A stretch of 64,000 bases of DNA from NCBI GenBank assembly GCA_013350335.1, contig CM023534.1:10693542-10757541 (forward strand), read 5' to 3'. The notes below the pieces were generated by a model that was not told where the DNA came from, ran no database searches, and saw only the letters and a program-made list of their open reading frames with translations. Numbering within the stretch: the first letter of the stretch is position 1; each line of letters starts with the position of its first letter. The position numbers and the translations under genes were made by a program. Shown piece by piece: positions 60,895 to 64,000 of the stretch. Source of the DNA: Chimonanthus salicifolius (taxonomy: Eukaryota > Streptophyta > Magnoliopsida > Laurales > Calycanthaceae).

Positions 60895-63800
60895 GGCCGA
60901 ATAGAGGCTTCTTGAGATGGGTTTGGAGGAATTTTGGATTCTCAGAGAGGAAAATGGGGAGATGGATCTCGATTCTTGAAGAAATTACAGAGAGAAACAG
61001 AGAGAGAGAGAGATAGTGGGGAAGGCGAGAGTTGGCCCCCTTTTCTAATTGGAAAATGCTAGGCGGACCTAACGCAAAATGTACTTTCGCATCTGACGTG
61101 TATTTTGAAAGGTGGCAAATTCGCAATTAAGCTCTCGTTGGACGTCTAAAATCAAATTTTTATTTTTTTTACTTTTAAGGTGAATCATATTCTTATAAAA
61201 TATTTTTTATCAATTTTAAAATTTTTAGTCAAAGTATATATCGATATAATATTTTTAATATATTTTAAAATAATTCTATTGTTCAATCTCAGAAATCCAA
61301 TATATAAAGAGAGTAAAGATTTCATGACTATGCACAAAATTAGACTTGTCGTTGCTCAAAAGGGATTGATGTTAAAAATTATAAAACAATTGTTAATGTA
61401 AACTTTGAAAAATGAAAAATAAAATGCTTCTAATTGGGTGCGTGTGTAGGAGTTAAGTGGTCATTAAATTCAGAAACAAGATAGGAAAGAATGATTAGTC
61501 ATTAGTCACTTTTAAAATGCAGTGAGGTCTTTAAACTCTGGTGGTCTTTCTTCTTGGTTTAGAAAGGGAGAATGCAAACTCAAGTTGAATTAAATTATCA
61601 CTTCTATATGGATAGCTTTAAATTATCTCTTTAATATAATATAATACAATCCGTTACTCTCAAAAACAAAACATTGACTTGGCTAGTGATGGCTAAAAGG
61701 TCATTTGGATTTGAAGAAATGTAGCAAAATTTACAGAAATAAAAACCGGCAAATCATTTGAATACATTATTGGTGGAAATGAAAAATAAGCCCTTTTTCA
61801 TAGAATTTCTAAATTTTTTTCTCATCTTTCACAAGGGTTAAGAGGTGTGTGGTGGGAGAAAATCAACTTCTCAATCATAAAACAAAAAATGTAAATAAGA
61901 AGAGTAAACTTTTCTTTCTTACTGACATAAAATGATTATATATGTTTCTCTAATTAGAGTTTACATAATGAAATTACAAAATGAGCTGCAACAATGCATA
62001 TCAATAGTCTAATAATCAAACTCTATAAAATAAGAAGAATTATTCTATCGAGCTTAGGGTTGAAAAGTATAAATTGAGAAGATAATGTATTTCAAAAAAG
62101 GTTTTACAAGATGGCAAAAATTGAAAATTTATTTAATAAATATTATTCCCTTAGAAATAATATTAGTAACTTTGATTTTTTAACTATAAAGATGGTTAAA
62201 AATGTATTTCAAGTGAAATTTTGTCTTGTAAATATTTGAATTTTAAATAATCCATTGGCTGCGCATTTAGACACTCGGGTTTTCTGTTACTGGACACCAG
62301 TTTTCAAAATGTTCAGTGAAATTACCGTTTTACCCTCCCATTTTTATCCTTCTAACGATTCTGCAGTTTATTTTTGAATCATTCGAATGATTCTAATAGT
62401 TAATAGTTCGAAGGACCACTTTTGATCCTGTTACACTAACCTATTATTTACATAATAAATTTTTATTTAAAACTTTAAAGTTATTTTTTAAGCACTGTGT
62501 ATTTCTAAAATTTCTCAACTTAAATATCCAGACTAATTACGATAACATGATAAAAATACTTTAACACTTTAAGGTCTTTTGACACTTCCAAATGCTTAAA
62601 ATACAGTGTTTTATAAATAAGGGTATCCCTAAGCTGTGCCGAAAACACATTTGGAAGTGTCAAAAGACTTTGAAGTCTTAAAGTATTTTTATCATCATCG
62701 TAATTAATCTAGATATTCAATTTGATATATTTTAGAAATACACAGTGCTTAACAAATAACTGTCTATGTTGCCGATGCTATAATAAAATATTCTTTAAAA
62801 CATAGACAGTTATTTTTTAAGAACTATGTATTTCTAAAATTTCTCAAATTTAATATCCGGACTAATTACGATAACCTGATAAAAATACTTTAAAAAATTT
62901 TTAAGTCTTTTGACACTTCCAAATATGTTTTCAGCACAGCTAGGGATACTCTTATTAGTAAAACACTGTATTTTAATTATTAGAAAGTGTCAAAAGACCT
63001 TGAAGTTTTAAAATATTTTTATCATGTTATCATAATTAATCTGGATATTTAATTTGAGAAATTTTGAAAATACAAAATACTTAAAAAATAATTTTAAAAT
63101 TTTAAATAAAATTTTATTATTTAAATAATAGATTACTGTACCAGTATGGCATTCGAAGGATCAAAGTGATCCTTCCAACGATTAGAATCATTCGTATAAT
63201 CAAAAATAAAGTGTAGAATCGTTTAGAAGAATCGTGTAGAATCGGTAGAAGGATAAAAATAGAAAGGTAAAATAGCAATTTCATAAAAATATTTGGAAAC
63301 TAGTGCCCGTGACAGAAAACCCGAACGTCTAAATGCGTGGCCTAATACATTATGATGCTAAAATTCAGATTTTAAATCATTCTCTTGCATAGACTTGAAA
63401 TGTTGAACCTTAACGAGGGAAGAGCAATGATTACATAATTATGTTTCACTTTAATTTTGAAATCATTTACCTGCTTTGCTTAATAAGTCAAGAAGGGAAT
63501 GATGAATAATGTGATTTGAGGTCTCTCTCTTTTGCTTTGATACAAGTGGACAACATGCAATACTATGCTCAAATATGATGGGGAATAAAGTGCCAACAAA
63601 TAATTTTAAAATGATAGGTCAAATTTAAATTAAATTACTGTTCAAATTAATGCTTTTTTAGTCCTCTAAAGTTTGACTAATTTTAATTATATTTTTAGCA
63701 ATTAGACTCTGCCTATTGAAAAAATATCTTTTATTAATTTAATAAAAATATATTTGTTTATAAATCTAATAAGTTCTTTCAATAGACCCTTCACTAAGTG

Positions 63801-64000
63801 GTGGACTTTATGTCTAAATGTGTAAAGTACTATGATACAACGACTCTATGCAGATTAGTGAATTAAATTGACAGACTATTTAAAAAAATCAATTAGATAA
63901 TTTATTGATAATTTAAAATTAAATTTGACTTATAAAAACGAATCATAGATTCTTAGCATTAGATATTAGATTGCCGAAGCCAATGTTAATTGAGAATTCT
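60895..64000. other. Intergenic region to the right edge
   Basis: Promoter and leader of the minus-strand gene to about 61100, then AT-rich DNA with MULE-type copy B. No gene is supported in 61100-64000. Confidence 0.6.
62257..63342. mobile_element. MULE-type foldback element, copy B
   Basis: 1086 bp with ends GGCTGCGCATTTAGACACTC and, inverted, GGCCACGCATTTAGACGTTC. Flanking 9-mers TAATCCATT and TAATACATT match at 8 of 9. The interior repeats the plan of copy A, including TTTTGACACTTCCAAAT and CACTGTGTATTTCTAAAATT in both orientations. No transposase frame. Confidence 0.8.

Overview
This window is nuclear DNA from a flowering plant. The genes have GT-AG introns, 5' leader introns and plant-specific families, and the long AT-rich intergenic stretches carry SINEs, MITE-like elements and a solo LTR. 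Nothing bacterial, organellar or viral was recognised. The species cannot be named from the sequence.

Layout. (1) 90-281 (+): last exon of a mitochondrial acyl carrier protein running in from the left edge. (2) 282-8518: about 8.2 kb intergenic with a 126-bp hAT-like MITE, a SINE-like repeat and a near-perfect 56-bp inverted repeat. (3) 8519-9256 (+): intronless two-pass membrane protein with a serine-tract N-terminus and acidic tail. (4) 9257-16400: repeat-rich intergenic DNA with three tRNA-type SINE copies and MULE-type MITEs. (5) 17851-25587 (+): a DEK chromatin-protein gene of 11 coding exons with a probable 5'-leader intron. (6) 28277-38127 or 38247 (-): glycyl-tRNA synthetase, 9 exons, convergent with DEK, with a solo LTR in a 3.8-kb intron and two in-frame start codons that suggest dual cytosolic/organellar targeting. 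(7) 39671-40372 (+): DUF4408/DUF761-like membrane protein. (8) 40373-47256: intergenic, with two hAT elements bearing exact 8-bp target duplications, one of them inside a SINE. (9) 47257-48574 (-): two-pore K+ channel (TPK1 type) with two EF-hands, 5' leader reaching about 51.5 kb. (10) 51.5-60.4 kb: AT-rich repeats, including a five-copy tandem array of about 158 bp and three MULE-type foldback elements. (11) 60412-60894 (-): small two-pass membrane protein with three 30-residue repeats. (12) 60895-64000: a second copy of the 1.1-kb MULE-type element and no further gene.

The genes are unrelated housekeeping or membrane genes and do not form a pathway. The most important quality signal is that three conserved genes (DEK, GlyRS twice, TPK) each need exactly one base removed for the exon to read through in frame and join the next exon in phase. 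All four discrepancies are +1, and the GlyRS and TPK ones lie in short G/C runs. Residual insertion errors in the assembly are more likely than three separate pseudogenes, but this needs read-level checking.
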